Of a DNA stretch of 43,802 nucleotides, positions 28,768 through 38,561 are shown in pieces (positions within the stretch are counted from its first letter, which is position 1; each line of letters starts with the position of its first letter). Made by a program: the position numbers and the translations under genes. Source of the stretch: Salisapilia sapeloensis (Eukaryota > Oomycota > Peronosporomycetes > Peronosporales > Salisapiliaceae). The DNA lies in the NCBI GenBank assembly GCA_023334545.1, contig JAADVB010000162.1, positions 1-43,802 of the forward strand, given 5' to 3'. The notes beneath the pieces were generated by a model that worked only from the letters and a program-made list of their open reading frames with translations, ran no database searches and had not been told where the DNA came from.

Positions 28768-31353
28768 TTACTTTTGCATGTGCTCCGAACCAGGCATGTA
28801 CGTAAACCCTTCGAAATGGGCCTGCGCTTTATGTGTTGCGCCAAGCTCCTGCGTCACAGGCGAGTCGCGCGGGATCTCTCTCGTGAACACATTCGCAACA
28901 TTGTTCGTGTCGGCCTCGTTGCTCACCACTGGCTTGAAAGGCGGCTCCATCTCTCGCTTGAACAAAAGGTCAAAGTCAATGCTAGCAAAGAACGGGTGGT
29001 CCATGATCTCCTGCGCGCCAGAAGGCCCAGATCCGAGACGTTTCGCCGGGTCACGACGTAAGAGTGCTGTCAAGAGATCCTTGGCATCTTCCGAAAAGGC
29101 TTGCGGGAACGCAACGTCTCGGTGGAGGATGTTGTGGAACATGCGCTTGCGGTTGCGGTCGAAGAACGGGGTCTGCCCAGTCATCATCTCGTACAGGAGG
29201 GTGCCAAAGCCCCACCAGTCGACGGCCTTACCGTACGGAAGACCCTTCAGCAGCTCCGGCGCAATGTACTCGGCTGTACCACAGAAGGTCTTGGCACCAT
29301 CAGGAACGTCGACGTTCTCTTTGGACAGCCCAAAGTCCGTGAGGGCGATAAATCCCCTTTCGTCCATCAGAATGTTCTCCAACTTGAGGTCTCGGTAGGC
29401 AATGTTCAGTTCGTGCAAGTGCGCCATGGCCATGAGCAGCTGCGCGGCGTAGAAGCGAGCGCGTTTCTCCTGGAACTTCCTTGATTTGCGCAAGTGGAAG
29501 AAGAGGGAACCTCCATTGTAGTAGTCCATGACGAGGTAGAGCTTGTCCTCTGTCTGGAAAGCGTACTTGAGTCGCACCACGAACGGGTGATCAATATCAC
29601 GGAGGATACGTCGCTCACTCTTGGTGTGCTCGACCTGGTTCTTGGCAAAGACCGCAGCCTTCTTGAGCACCTTCATGGCGTAGACAGCGTTCGGGTTGGC
29701 GTTATTGTCCGGTACCTTCTTTCGAACGAGCATGACTTTACCGAACGCTCCCTTGCCAATCACCTTGAGAAGATCAAAGTCTTCCACACTCAACTTGCTG
29801 TTGTTCCCACCAGCACCGCCACCCGTCTCACTCGCCTTGGAAAAGTCGTTCGTATTCGTCGACATCTCCGTGTCCGAGCGAATTCGTGAGTCGTTCGACA
29901 AGTCCGTCGCGTTCGACGCGCCGCGGTTCTGTCGAGGCATGTTCGACTGCTGGTTCGGTCGCGGACCTTCCGTCGCACACTCGGTACACACCCGCTGGGC
30001 AGTGCTGGACCCAGGCAAGAAGAGTCGGTCACGAGAGCACGCGTTACAGACTGCGCGATGACACATGCGGCAGTGATGACGACGGTCAAAGAGTGTGAAG
30101 TGGAAGAGACACAGGTTGCAGTGCTTTTCGCTGCCAGAGTTATTGAACTTGTTGTCGCGTCTCGAGTCCTTCCGCTGGAGGCTCGTGGACGATACGGGGG
30201 CGGACGCTGGAGGCAAGGGAACTGGCTTCTCCTTGTCGACGTATTGAGCCGCATCGCGCACTTCCAAGAAGCGGAAGAGGGCGTCCTGGATCTGGTTGAT
30301 GCAAAACGCTGTCACGTAGTAGTGGTTCGCGTGCACTCTCGGCGGCCGACCGGCACTTAGACACGTGCAGCCAGTACGGTGGGGAGCGTCACCTTCCAGC
30401 TTGGTCTGGAAAAGCTCATCGTTGCTCTCCCAGTACATGGTGCGATGTGCCAGGATGCTCTTGACGGACTGAGAGTCTCCGTCTTCAATTCGATGGGAGC
30501 TCTCGATCAAAGCAATAGCTCCGTTCCGTCGAATGAGCTGCTCGCCACGAGACTGCAAGAGATACTTGATGAGCACGCCTCCGTACGAGTAGCCCAAAAA
30601 GTAGATACGTCGAGCCTGCGTCGGTGCAATGTACTTGTCCCAGAGCGTGTTCATGTGCTCTTCCGGAGAGGATGAGCCAGGGATCTGGATGCGCTGTTTG
30701 CCGTCACGGAGCACAATCACGTTCTTGTTCGGATTGGCCACGACAATGCCATAGCCTTCGTCCATGGCTTTGCGGAAGTACGCGAGCATCGATCCGGACT
30801 TAACGCCGGCGTGCAGGACGAGGCCTCGACTCCAGAGACCGGGGTAGAGGCCTCGACTGACGGCGACAAAGACCAGCAGTTTGGTGCATGTGTCGTAGTT
30901 GGGCGAGACAAAGACGTTGGCTCGGACAGAGGCCTCCGGAGACGGAATGTACTTTTCCTGGAAGCCTAGTTCCTTGCGCATCGAGTCCTGGACGTACTTG
31001 ACGACCGTGTTGATGATCTCGTCCTGATGTACCGCAATATCGGTCTCATCGAGCCCTTTGCCGGTCGCTTTAAGGTGAATCATTCCTTCCTGATCCATCG
31101 CGTAGAGCGGATGGGAGAATGGCAGTGGGTTTCCTCGGTTCGAGCCGCCGCTGCTGTTGGAGCGCTGGGTCCGACTAGTAGAGTTGGCTCGGTCCAATTG
31201 CTGAGTGTTCGAGTACTCTGCACCATTGCTCATGGTGCGTCCGAGGCTGGTATTGGGCGGGGGTGGCACCGAGGCTTTCGATCGGCTCGAGCCATGGTAC
31301 TCGTTGGCCTGAGTCTTCTTCTTGCGTCCGAAGCGAGGGAATCGAAAGGACAT
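28768..31353 (-). CDS. ARB2-like / FYVE / AGC protein kinase fusion
   Basis: 861 aa, one exon. Residues about 80-370 resemble an ARB2 alpha/beta-hydrolase-like domain (YGIVVANPN; GYSYGG at 254-259 with Ser256 at the nucleophile elbow; ESSH). A FYVE finger spans about 408-460 with the RRHHCRMCHRAVC signature that binds PtdIns3P, although the upstream WxxD is missing. The kinase runs from 526 to 788: glycine loop GKGAFGKV, Lys561, Glu580, YRDLK (Asp655), DFG (673-675) and activation-loop KTFCGTAEY with Thr689. An AGC tail ends in a hydrophobic motif HFEGFTYM with Thr851. All catalytic residues are present, so it should be active and PDK1/TORC2-type regulated. I know FYVE-kinase combinations from oomycetes; the added ARB2-like domain is the unusual part. 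Endosomal location is inferred. Confidence 0.93.
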   Translation of the reverse strand: MSFRFPRFGRKKKTQANEYHGSSRSKASVPPPPNTSLGRTMSNGAEYSNTQQLDRANSTSRTQRSNSSGGSNRGNPLPFSHPLYAMDQEGMIHLKATGKGLDETDIAVHQDEIINTVVKYVQDSMRKELGFQEKYIPSPEASVRANVFVSPNYDTCTKLLVFVAVSRGLYPGLWSRGLVLHAGVKSGSMLAYFRKAMDEGYGIVVANPNKNVIVLRDGKQRIQIPGSSSPEEHMNTLWDKYIAPTQARRIYFLGYSYGGVLIKYLLQSRGEQLIRRNGAIALIESSHRIEDGDSQSVKSILAHRTMYWESNDELFQTKLEGDAPHRTGCTCLSAGRPPRVHANHYYVTAFCINQIQDALFRFLEVRDAAQYVDKEKPVPLPPASAPVSSTSLQRKDSRRDNKFNNSGSEKHCNLCLFHFTLFDRRHHCRMCHRAVCNACSRDRLFLPGSSTAQRVCTECATEGPRPNQQSNMPRQNRGASNATDLSNDSRIRSDTEMSTNTNDFSKASETGGGAGGNNSKLSVEDFDLLKVIGKGAFGKVMLVRKKVPDNNANPNAVYAMKVLKKAAVFAKNQVEHTKSERRILRDIDHPFVVRLKYAFQTEDKLYLVMDYYNGGSLFFHLRKSRKFQEKRARFYAAQLLMAMAHLHELNIAYRDLKLENILMDERGFIALTDFGLSKENVDVPDGAKTFCGTAEYIAPELLKGLPYGKAVDWWGFGTLLYEMMTGQTPFFDRNRKRMFHNILHRDVAFPQAFSEDAKDLLTALLRRDPAKRLGSGPSGAQEIMDHPFFASIDFDLLFKREMEPPFKPVVSNEADTNNVANVFTREIPRDSPVTQELGATHKAQAHFEGFTYMPGSEHMQK

Positions 31354-32846
31354 AGCTATCTATTGCAACAAGGTAGAGTCTTTGTGCATGCAGTGGCGGC
31401 ACGGAGCTAGTAGGAGCGGAGTGAAAAGGAGGGCTCGCCTTGTGACCAGATCGGCGTGCGAATAGAAGGCGAACTGGCCCCTCGATACACAGTTTCAAAT
31501 GTCGTGAAGTCGTGCTGTCGAACAACGATCGACCGTGCGATTGGACAAAAAGCAGGTCGCGGACGACAGCAAAAGTGCAGGTAGCACGAAGGTCGTCTGA
31601 ACGATCGTGCGGTAGAATAACCCATCGGCGCAGGTCGTCGCTATCATGGCGCTCGAGCAAGGACAGTCGAGAGGTGGATGGAAGTGAGGTTAAACGTCTG
31701 AATATTAAGTTGAAGAACATTTGATCGGGTTTGAAGAAATTGCGAAGCTACACTGACCGTCGTCGAATGTCAGCGTGGCTTCCGATTTCTGGACACTTTT
31801 GCCAGGCACCGTCTGCTCCGAACGAGATATGATGGCATTTGGTAGTGGGATGCGGTGACGTAGAAAAAGCAGTTACGGAATTGAACCCGTCAAGGATGGA
31901 CATGCTACATTGCTCTCTACTTTCGCGCCTCTCTTGATAAAAGTGCTCAGTAGAAAAGGAATAAATATCGCTTCGAGGTTGCCAAAGGTCTTCATTACGA
32001 CCGCGACACTTGAGTTGCAGCGTCACGATGATACATTTCTGACTTGTCTACGTTACGCGCTGATCTCGATCGTGCTTGCTGCCGGGATACCCTGATTCAA
32101 TTGGCATATTCACCTAGAGTGCTAAGTTTGGCATTCTGACAGAGTTCAAAAGACCTTTGCTACCGAAATTCGATCCTGTATTCAAGTCGCATCCAGGATG
32201 TGGAGAGGCGTTAACCCAGCATACTTTTCTGCTAATGACTTGTGTCGTGGGAAATTCTGACTATAACTTCAAAGCAAGATATGAAAACTACATTGCAAGC
32301 TATAGAAGTTTTTCTTTAAAATGTAAAAATTAGGGTGTAGGGGTTTGAGATTAAATTCAAAAGCAAATAAAATGTTGACGAAGTTCTAATTCTCCATCTA
32401 TATTTTTGTTTTAGTCCATTGTAGAAAAGTAGATTACGAAGTCAGCGAAAAATTCTATCTATAGCTTAGATTATGCTTGATTAGACCTAAAAAGTTATGT
32501 CGATCCGTGGCGACATAGCTCGACACAATGACGGCATATAGGAAGCTTAGATCGACACAATGGAGACTCATCTCAACATAATGTCAATTTATCTCAACAT
32601 AGTGGCGACATAACTCGTCATAAGCAGAGTGAATGTCAGCTTATGTCGGGTTAATGCCAGCCCCAGGACATGATTATGCTGCTAGGATCATCCGATCATC
32701 TAAATGTTGGTCATGCCATCATTCCAGGCAATCCTATGTCGATATGGCTCTTGTCTTGCAGGCTTCTGCATTTGATGCGTATCGCCAATACATCATTTGT
32801 AAATTTTAAGACTTCGAATCAACCAACTTCGACCCCATTCGCAACG
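31354..32846. other. AT-rich intergenic region with a 21-bp tandem repeat
   Basis: About 1.5 kb between divergent starts of the kinase and the SDR. GC content drops after about 32250 (long AT runs at 32280-32480), then a short tandem repeat follows. No gene-like frame stands out: an ATG frame at 32670 is open into the SDR gene, but its first 59 residues lack features. Confidence 0.5.
32514..32629 (+). repeat. degenerate 21-bp tandem repeat
   Basis: Five imperfect 21-bp units share the core TCRACAYARTG. One is at 32514-32534; after an 11-bp spacer (half a unit) four follow without gap at 32546-32566, 32567-32587, 32588-32608 and 32609-32629. Flanks at about 32496 (TTATGTCGAT) and 32640 (CTTATGTCGG) carry the inverted complement of the ACATAA core. 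The origin may be a decayed satellite or terminal part of a mobile element. It lies about 220 bp upstream of the SDR start. Confidence 0.65.
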
Positions 32847-33833
32847 ATGTCATCCATACCCTGCCAAGTTCCCATCAAGTGGACCAACGACCGAATGCCA
32901 TCTCTCAAGGGCAAAGTAGCCATCGTCACCGGCGCCAACTCTGGCGTGGGTTTCAGCCAAGCGAAACATCTAGCTTTGAAAGGAGCGCATGTCGTCTGTG
33001 CTTGTCGGAACGAGCAGAGAGGGCACAAGGCTGTGAAAGAAATCCAGCTGGAGCTGAACAAAGATGCTAAAGACTCTGGATCGGTTCAATTCATGCAACT
33101 CGACCTGGCAGACTTGGATAGCGTAAAAAGCTTTGCCGATCAATGTCATCAATCGCTTGACAAGCTAGACATATTGCTGAACAATGCAGGTGTCATGTGG
33201 GTCCCGTACTGTCTATCCCCACAGGGCTATGAAAGTCATTTCGCTATCAACCATCTTGGACACTTCGCCCTCACAGCTCACCTGTTCTCTCTCCTACGTA
33301 ACAGCACCGACGCACGGGTCGTGAACGTGTCGAGCATGGGATATAGTGCCAATGGGCCATTAGATATGGACAAATTGTTCGTATCGGAAGATGAGTACGA
33401 CTCGGAACTCGCGTACGGACAGTCCAAATTGTGCAACCTGCTCTTTGCATTTGAACTCGACCGACGTTGCAAAGAAGCAGGTATCCGTAACGTCAAAGCC
33501 GTGGCTACCCATCCTGGGATTACTGTCACGAATTTGATAGCGGACAATCGACCAGAGAACCCGTGGCATTTGCGCTTGCTCAGAAACGTAGTTAGCTTTG
33601 TCACCAAATACGTTGTCGGAATGGATGCTGAACAAGGATCTACTTCCCAGCTATATGCTGCTGCAGGTGACGAGATCGACGGTGGAGAGTACATCAGCTT
33701 TGACAAGCTTGGCGGCGTGCGTGGATACCCTACCAAGGGCGACGTAAAAAGCTTTGCTCGATCTGAAATCGACATGAAAAAGCTGTGGAAACGTAGTGAA
33801 GAGTGCGCGAGTCTGTCGTTTGAGATCAAGTAG
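32847..33833 (+). CDS. short-chain dehydrogenase/reductase (retinol dehydrogenase / WWOX-like subfamily)
   Basis: 328 aa from the ATG at 32847; earlier in-frame ATGs (32670 onward) would add an unsupported leader. The Rossmann motif TGANSGVG is at 28-35, NNAG at 112-115, the catalytic Ser at 162/163 (NVSSMG), and YxxxK as Tyr190-Gly-Gln-Ser-Lys194. An Arg after beta-2 (CRNEQRG) suggests NADP(H) preference by family rules. The HPGITVTNL segment is typical of the RDH11-14, protochlorophyllide reductase and WWOX-related group. Substrate is unknown: lipid, sterol or retinoid-like carbonyls are usual. No transmembrane helix seen. Its stop lies 63 bp from the stop of convergent Ctf18. Confidence 0.9.
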   Translation: MSSIPCQVPIKWTNDRMPSLKGKVAIVTGANSGVGFSQAKHLALKGAHVVCACRNEQRGHKAVKEIQLELNKDAKDSGSVQFMQLDLADLDSVKSFADQCHQSLDKLDILLNNAGVMWVPYCLSPQGYESHFAINHLGHFALTAHLFSLLRNSTDARVVNVSSMGYSANGPLDMDKLFVSEDEYDSELAYGQSKLCNLLFAFELDRRCKEAGIRNVKAVATHPGITVTNLIADNRPENPWHLRLLRNVVSFVTKYVVGMDAEQGSTSQLYAAAGDEIDGGEYISFDKLGGVRGYPTKGDVKSFARSEIDMKKLWKRSEECASLSFEIK

Positions 33834-33896
33834 CTGCCCAACACTTTGCAATACCTATTAAACGATTCCACCATACACTGCCGAGTTATATTACCA

Positions 33897-36332
33897 TCAT
33901 GCTATCAAGTCTTTCATGAACACATCTGTCTTGATGCCACTCGTGTAGCCCTCATTGAAATTGTATCGCACACGAGGCTTCTTGTCCGCGCCTCCTTCCT
34001 TCTCCTCTTCCTTTTGGTCTTGCTCTTGTCGCTTCCGCTTCGCCTCTCGATGGGCAAAAGCGAAGGGATTTCTCTTCTTCATCGCTTCCAGCTCATCTTT
34101 CTCCGTCACCTCCGCCACCTTGGCCTTCGCCGTCTTCTTCACGTTCTTGTCGCCCTTGCCCTCTTCACTCGCCTCCGTCCGTCTCATCTGCTCCAGTTCC
34201 ACTTCTCGACTCACCATCTTCCGCAGCCCAGGAGGCAACATGGACCGTCGACTGAGTCCCTTAAACTCAACGAGTTCATGCACCGGTGGCTCCAACAAGT
34301 ACTCGTCCTTCCCATCCGGAGTGTACTTTTGCTGGAAACTGACACCCAGCGTCGCCATCACTTGCGTCAGTCTCTCCACCATCTTTCGCTCCTCCTTGCT
34401 CTGCAGCGAAGCATTTGCCTGCAAGATGGCAGGCGCCAAGATTGAAGTCACCCACGGAAGTACATCCGTCGCCAGCCTCTCTCTGCTCAACCGCACACAA
34501 CTGCCGATCGCTGCGCTTTCCTGAAGAGACTGGACGATCTGCAACGACTTATCAGCTTTCCGCTGAGATTCCAGCGCTGTGTACGGATACTCGAGCTTCC
34601 GTCGAGTCGTCGTGGCACAAGCATGCTCCACGGCCACGGCCGCAAAAGGCACGTACGCTGCCATGGCGAACTGCTGCTCTGCTCGGACATTGGCATCCCA
34701 GTTATCTGCGACGCCGAGCCAGTCCATGGCATGCTGGAGCTTGGCGAGCGTCGGATCGTTGAACACGAGTCGAGGCAGGTTTTGCTCCAACGTCTGCAGG
34801 AGAAGTGTCGAGTTGTTCAACGCCATGGCGGCGTCCTCCGCATTCACTTTCGCCTGTCGGGCAGGTTGGTAGAAGACGCAGGAGATGGTGTCGAGGACAC
34901 CTCTCGTTTGGTCCTTTGGCGCTAGAGAAGTACTTTTACCGACCTGGTGCGAATGTCGTTGGAATTGGAGAGCGTTGATACAGTAGCGAATGTCACTGCT
35001 ACTACCTCCAGCCAAGGAAGACAGACCACCGGCGGATACACTCAACTCTTCCTTCTTACAGATATACTTGAGTCGAGAGACTAGTCGTTGAGCGGACGGA
35101 GGTGCCAGCACGAACGTCTTTGCTATCTGTCGTAGAGGCCGGAGCACTGGAGCGTACTGGTCGTTGCAAATACAGATGAGAGGACGCGTGATAGGTCTAT
35201 TCTTTCCGCCCTTTTGGTGCAAAGGCGCGTTGATCATGGACGTCAGGACAGAGATGGCAGATCGACCTTCACCTCCGTTCATAGCACCGTCCAGTTCATC
35301 CAATATTACACAATTAGGTTTCTGAGACCCATAGATGGACTGCATTTCGGTCGCATTCTGGATCTTCGTCTGTAAGACGGAAGCTGTGCGGTCGTCACTG
35401 GCGTTCACTTCGATCGGATTGTACCCTGCGTGACGAGCGACGATGTGCGCCAGTGTCGTCTTGCCTGCTCCAGGTGGTCCGCATAGTAAGATGATTTTTT
35501 CTTTTGGACGTGGATCGTTGTCATCCACATCATCCTTCTTGGACATCTTGTCACGATGGAAGACTAAGTGATCCCACGCCTTCATCCACGACAGCACCTC
35601 CCGATTCGTGCGTTCGTCACTAAGGAGATCCACAAAGCGACTGGCCCTGTACTTGTCCAACCACAGCGTCTCATCCATGCTTGGATTCACACTCTGTACG
35701 TCGTCTTCATCACGCACAGATCGTTCGATATTTCTCTATCTCATCCTACGTAAGCTTCGCCCGTCAATTTACAAAAAGCTGCTGTATATCACCTTTTCAA
35801 TGGCGTCTCGAAGCTGGGCAATGGGCGTCTTTAGGAGAGCATTCGGATCCAAGGCAAAGCCATTCGATCGATCCTTTGCATCGATTTTGGACTTTTTGCG
35901 AAGAAAAAAGCGTCTGCCTTGGGATAGATGGATTGTCTGGGACCCACTGTTGATTGGAGGGTGGCTGTGAACGTACTCTCTCGTCTCTTGAGCCTCTTTC
36001 GACGCTGCGTCAGAAGTCTCCGAGCGTTTCGTCTGGTCCAACAATGGATCTGTGTCTCGAATGCGTTTGAAAGTATCCTCATCCTCACCCAAAGCAGCGT
36101 TGCATCGGTCTAATACGTCGTCGAGTCTCTGCTGTGCCTTGGACATGGTAGCTTCGACGCCATCCAAACTCGCCTCCGTCTCCTCATTCGCTGGCTTTAT
36201 CTGCTTTTCGGCCGATTCCATCTCCATCAGAGCTTCGTTCGCAGCCTCCATCTCATTTGCATGCATCATTTCCCATTCGTCCATCTCATTCATCTCCTGC
36301 TCATACGCGTAGATATCGTCCATCGACGCCAT
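33897..36332 (-). CDS. CTF18: Ctf18 (CHL12), large subunit of the alternative RFC clamp loader
   Basis: 792 aa from exons 36332-35793 and 35735-33897, with a 57-nt phase-0 intron (GTGATA...GATAG). Exon 1 gives an acidic N-terminal region (MDDIYAYEQEMNEMDEW). The AAA+ core starts after the RFC-box-like LWLDKYRASRFVDLLSDE: Walker A GPPGAGKTT at about 266-274, Walker B VILDELDG at about 323. The lid and collar domains follow. The C-terminus has the Ctf18-specific RVRYNFNEGYTSGIKTDVFMKDL, which binds Ctf8-Dcc1 and Pol epsilon in other species. The Ctf18-RFC complex loads PCNA on the leading strand and supports sister-chromatid cohesion and checkpoint signalling. Length is slightly below the human protein (975 aa). 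Convergent with the SDR gene. Confidence 0.94.
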
Positions 36333-36337
36333 CTTGC

Positions 36338-36386
36338 TTTCCCGCTAAAAATCAAAAGCTGAAAGCCCGCGGGCGATTCCTATTGG
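36338..36386 (-). promoter_or_regulatory. candidate E2F-like and CCAAT elements upstream of CTF18
   Basis: Reading the minus strand, CCAAT lies at 36386-36382 and GCGGGAAA at 36345-36338, 50 and 6 nt before the ATG. GCGGGAAA equals an E2F half-site (TTTCCCGC on the plus strand), the classic S-phase element. The position next to the ATG would put it in the 5' UTR or start region. Single short matches occur by chance, so this is only a candidate. Confidence 0.3.
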
Positions 36387-36554
36387 AAAAAATAAAACAA
36401 GATGTAAATGGATTGGCTTAAAAGGGTCAAAATCATGAAACGTCGTTGAGTAGCCATCGAGGTACCACGGGCAGATACAGCTATCTTAAGGAGATCATGA
36501 GAGTTGATGACGTGATATGATTTCTTCATGGGAATCGCAATTACTATTTAGCCT

Positions 36555-37165
36555 CTATATCCTGTCCCAGGGACTCTTCAATGTTGCCTGTGACAGTTTT
36601 ACGTGTCTGTCACTATGCACTATCAGCAAGCTGGATCTCGCCAACAATGCTCGCGTGTAGTCTTGCTTTATAAAATCTTGATCGTTGCCATGGCTTGAGC
36701 GTGCTTTGTCGTGTCTAACGAAAATTTGCAGTTTCTTGTGTTTGTTTTCTAGCTTCTCGATCTTCAATTGGGCATACATCTGCGAACACCATATCGAAGG
36801 TCAAAAGAGAGGGCAATTAAAACAAAGGTGTCAAAGTATCAGCAATAAAAAAGTCGTGAGAGGCACAATGAAGGCGCGTATGAGATTATAATAGTACCAT
36901 TGTGGATTTATAGCACAATTGAGAATGCTTGATACTGATGTACATCTTCCAGCGCCGTTTCATCACCACGACCTGCGTGCCTTTATACAGCTAGCTTACC
37001 ATCCTCGTACCAATTATTTATTAGGCACGTTTGGACTTTAAACGACTGCACGACTACTTTGAATGCCACATCGTGCAGCAAAAAATCAACAACACAACCT
37101 ATCGGTATCGCATCGCAAGGTCGTTTAACATGTCCACATGACAACTCGTCTATTTGGGTTGTCAT
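36555..37165 (-). pseudogene. possible gene or relic with fragmentary exons
   Basis: Two ATG-starting frames lie in line. The first (37165-36983) ends at NNWYEDG, directly followed by a GTAAGC donor-like site and 27 nt later a GCACGCAG acceptor-like site; continuing from there gives RGDETALEDVHQYQAFSIVL. The second (36779-36555) begins MYAQLKIEKLENKHKKLQ right after a TTCGCAG acceptor-like site. A 27-nt intron is too short to be spliced normally, so the model is either wrong or the gene is decayed. I do not recognise the protein. Confidence 0.25.
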
Positions 37166-37473
37166 AACGTTTTTTATCCTGATGATAAGCTAGAATGTCT
37201 TTTGCCCACTCCGCTGCCAACTCGTTTATCATCGAGACACGGCAGATAGGCAGGTGTATGGTTTCAAGATTGCCCTTCTTTCACTCATATGTACTGATGA
37301 ACCCGTCGAATCTGATCAATTCGGTAGATCTCAATATGATTATGTATACCAGGGTAGCCAAATGCACAAGGTTTCCAGACATATTAAAGTCTTCAGGATT
37401 CAGTTTATATCTTCCAAACTTCATAAACTGATTGAAGATTCGACGCTCCTTTAAATTAATGAAGCATCCCAGG

Positions 37474-37603
37474 TATATATTGTATTTACGTCACCACCCG
37501 GGCCACTACTAAACCCCGATTGTCGGGAGGGTCTACAGGGAGCCCAAAGAGTAACTAATTTATAGATACTTTTTGACACAAAAAGGAAATATATTGTATT
37601 TGT
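37474..37603. mobile_element. possible LTR or small-insertion remnant
   Basis: A GC-richer island (ACCACCCGGGCCACTACTAA, then a CCCGA-TTG-TCGGG hairpin) sits in AT-rich DNA and is bounded by near-identical direct repeats: TATATTGTATTTACG near 37477 and TATATTGTATTTGTACG near 37590. The inner part runs from TGTC to GACA. This pattern fits a degraded insertion with target repeats or an LTR fragment. No coding capacity. Confidence 0.3.
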
Positions 37604-37796
37604 ACGCCTTTTGCAAAGTATTCTAGTACTCGTCACGTCTTCTAGCTTATAAAGGACCTACTTTTGACAGTCAGAATCGCTCATGGTGATCAAGAATCAT
37701 ATTAGAAAATTCTAGACTATTTTACCATGAGGAATTTTGTGTTGAGTTCGTATCAAGTTTCACGCTTGACCTAAACTAGGCGCTTCCTATAAGAGC

Positions 37797-38362
37797 CTAT
37801 ACAAAAGCACTGGCTGACCTGAAACTATCATATAAAGCAGGAATATGAAGGATGCAACGATCATATTTGACAGGTTCACCTGGCCTAGTGTTCGTATCTA
37901 ATCGAATTGTATTGACTGGCTGACGTGAAAACGACCAGGAAATACGATCGATCTCACTATCAAATCCACCGTGGACGACAACAAGGCTCTCAGATGATTT
38001 CACAAATTTTAGATGACGAGACTGAGGATGCATCGAGTGTTTGGCTTTCTGTGCGTTCTGCCCAGATAGCCGCTGGCATTCGATCTCCATAAGTGAAGAA
38101 TACTTCGAGGCATTTGTATGATGAGACCGACACCACTTTTCTAATGTAAAAGGTTTTCAAGGATGTTAGTATATATTTGCTACTCTTGAAAGCTTATTAA
38201 TGACGACATTGAATCACCAAGATCGCTGAGAAAACCTTTATGAAAAAAATTTAAAGAGCAATGACGAGTACTGTATAGGGACATCCGAAAGCGCCTTGCT
38301 ACGGCTTGGTTAGCATGAGGATATACACAGTGGAATCTCATTTTCTGAGCTCTAACTTGCAT
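37797..38362 (-). pseudogene. possible two-exon gene or relic
   Basis: An ATG frame at 38362-38180 and a second open stretch ending at 37797 are separated by a typical intron 3' end: a TACTAAC branch-like sequence at about 38172 and TTTTACATTAG ending at 38141. A plausible donor (GTAGCA at 38183) would make a 43-nt intron, short for this genome. The downstream exon is open in two frames, so the product is unclear. No domain is recognised. Confidence 0.25.
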
Positions 38363-38561
38363 GTAACCAATATGTCAAATTCTCGCCGCTCATTACCCGT
38401 GGGCAGTGGAAGCCGAATTATTGGGAAAACATATCGCATTCGTAGCACTCGTCTTCTGTTTTAGGAAGGCACTTTGCTGCTTCTTGTAGCATCAAGTCGC
38501 TGCGATTGCGTACAAACAAACCAAATAAAAACTATTTATATCTCAATCTTTTTCTTGTGTT

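Larger units (their letters stand above)
36387..38561. other. AT-rich intergenic region with gene relics
   Basis: About 2.2 kb without a confident gene. It contains two possible minus-strand gene remnants (36555-37165 and 37797-38362) and an LTR-like scrap (37474-37603), listed separately. Base composition is clearly lower in GC than the flanking genes. No tRNA or rRNA was found. Confidence 0.5.

Noticed and set aside
37490-37550. tRNA-like folding in the GC island
   Set aside because: Only one hairpin is present; no T-loop GTTCRA or acceptor stem pairing.
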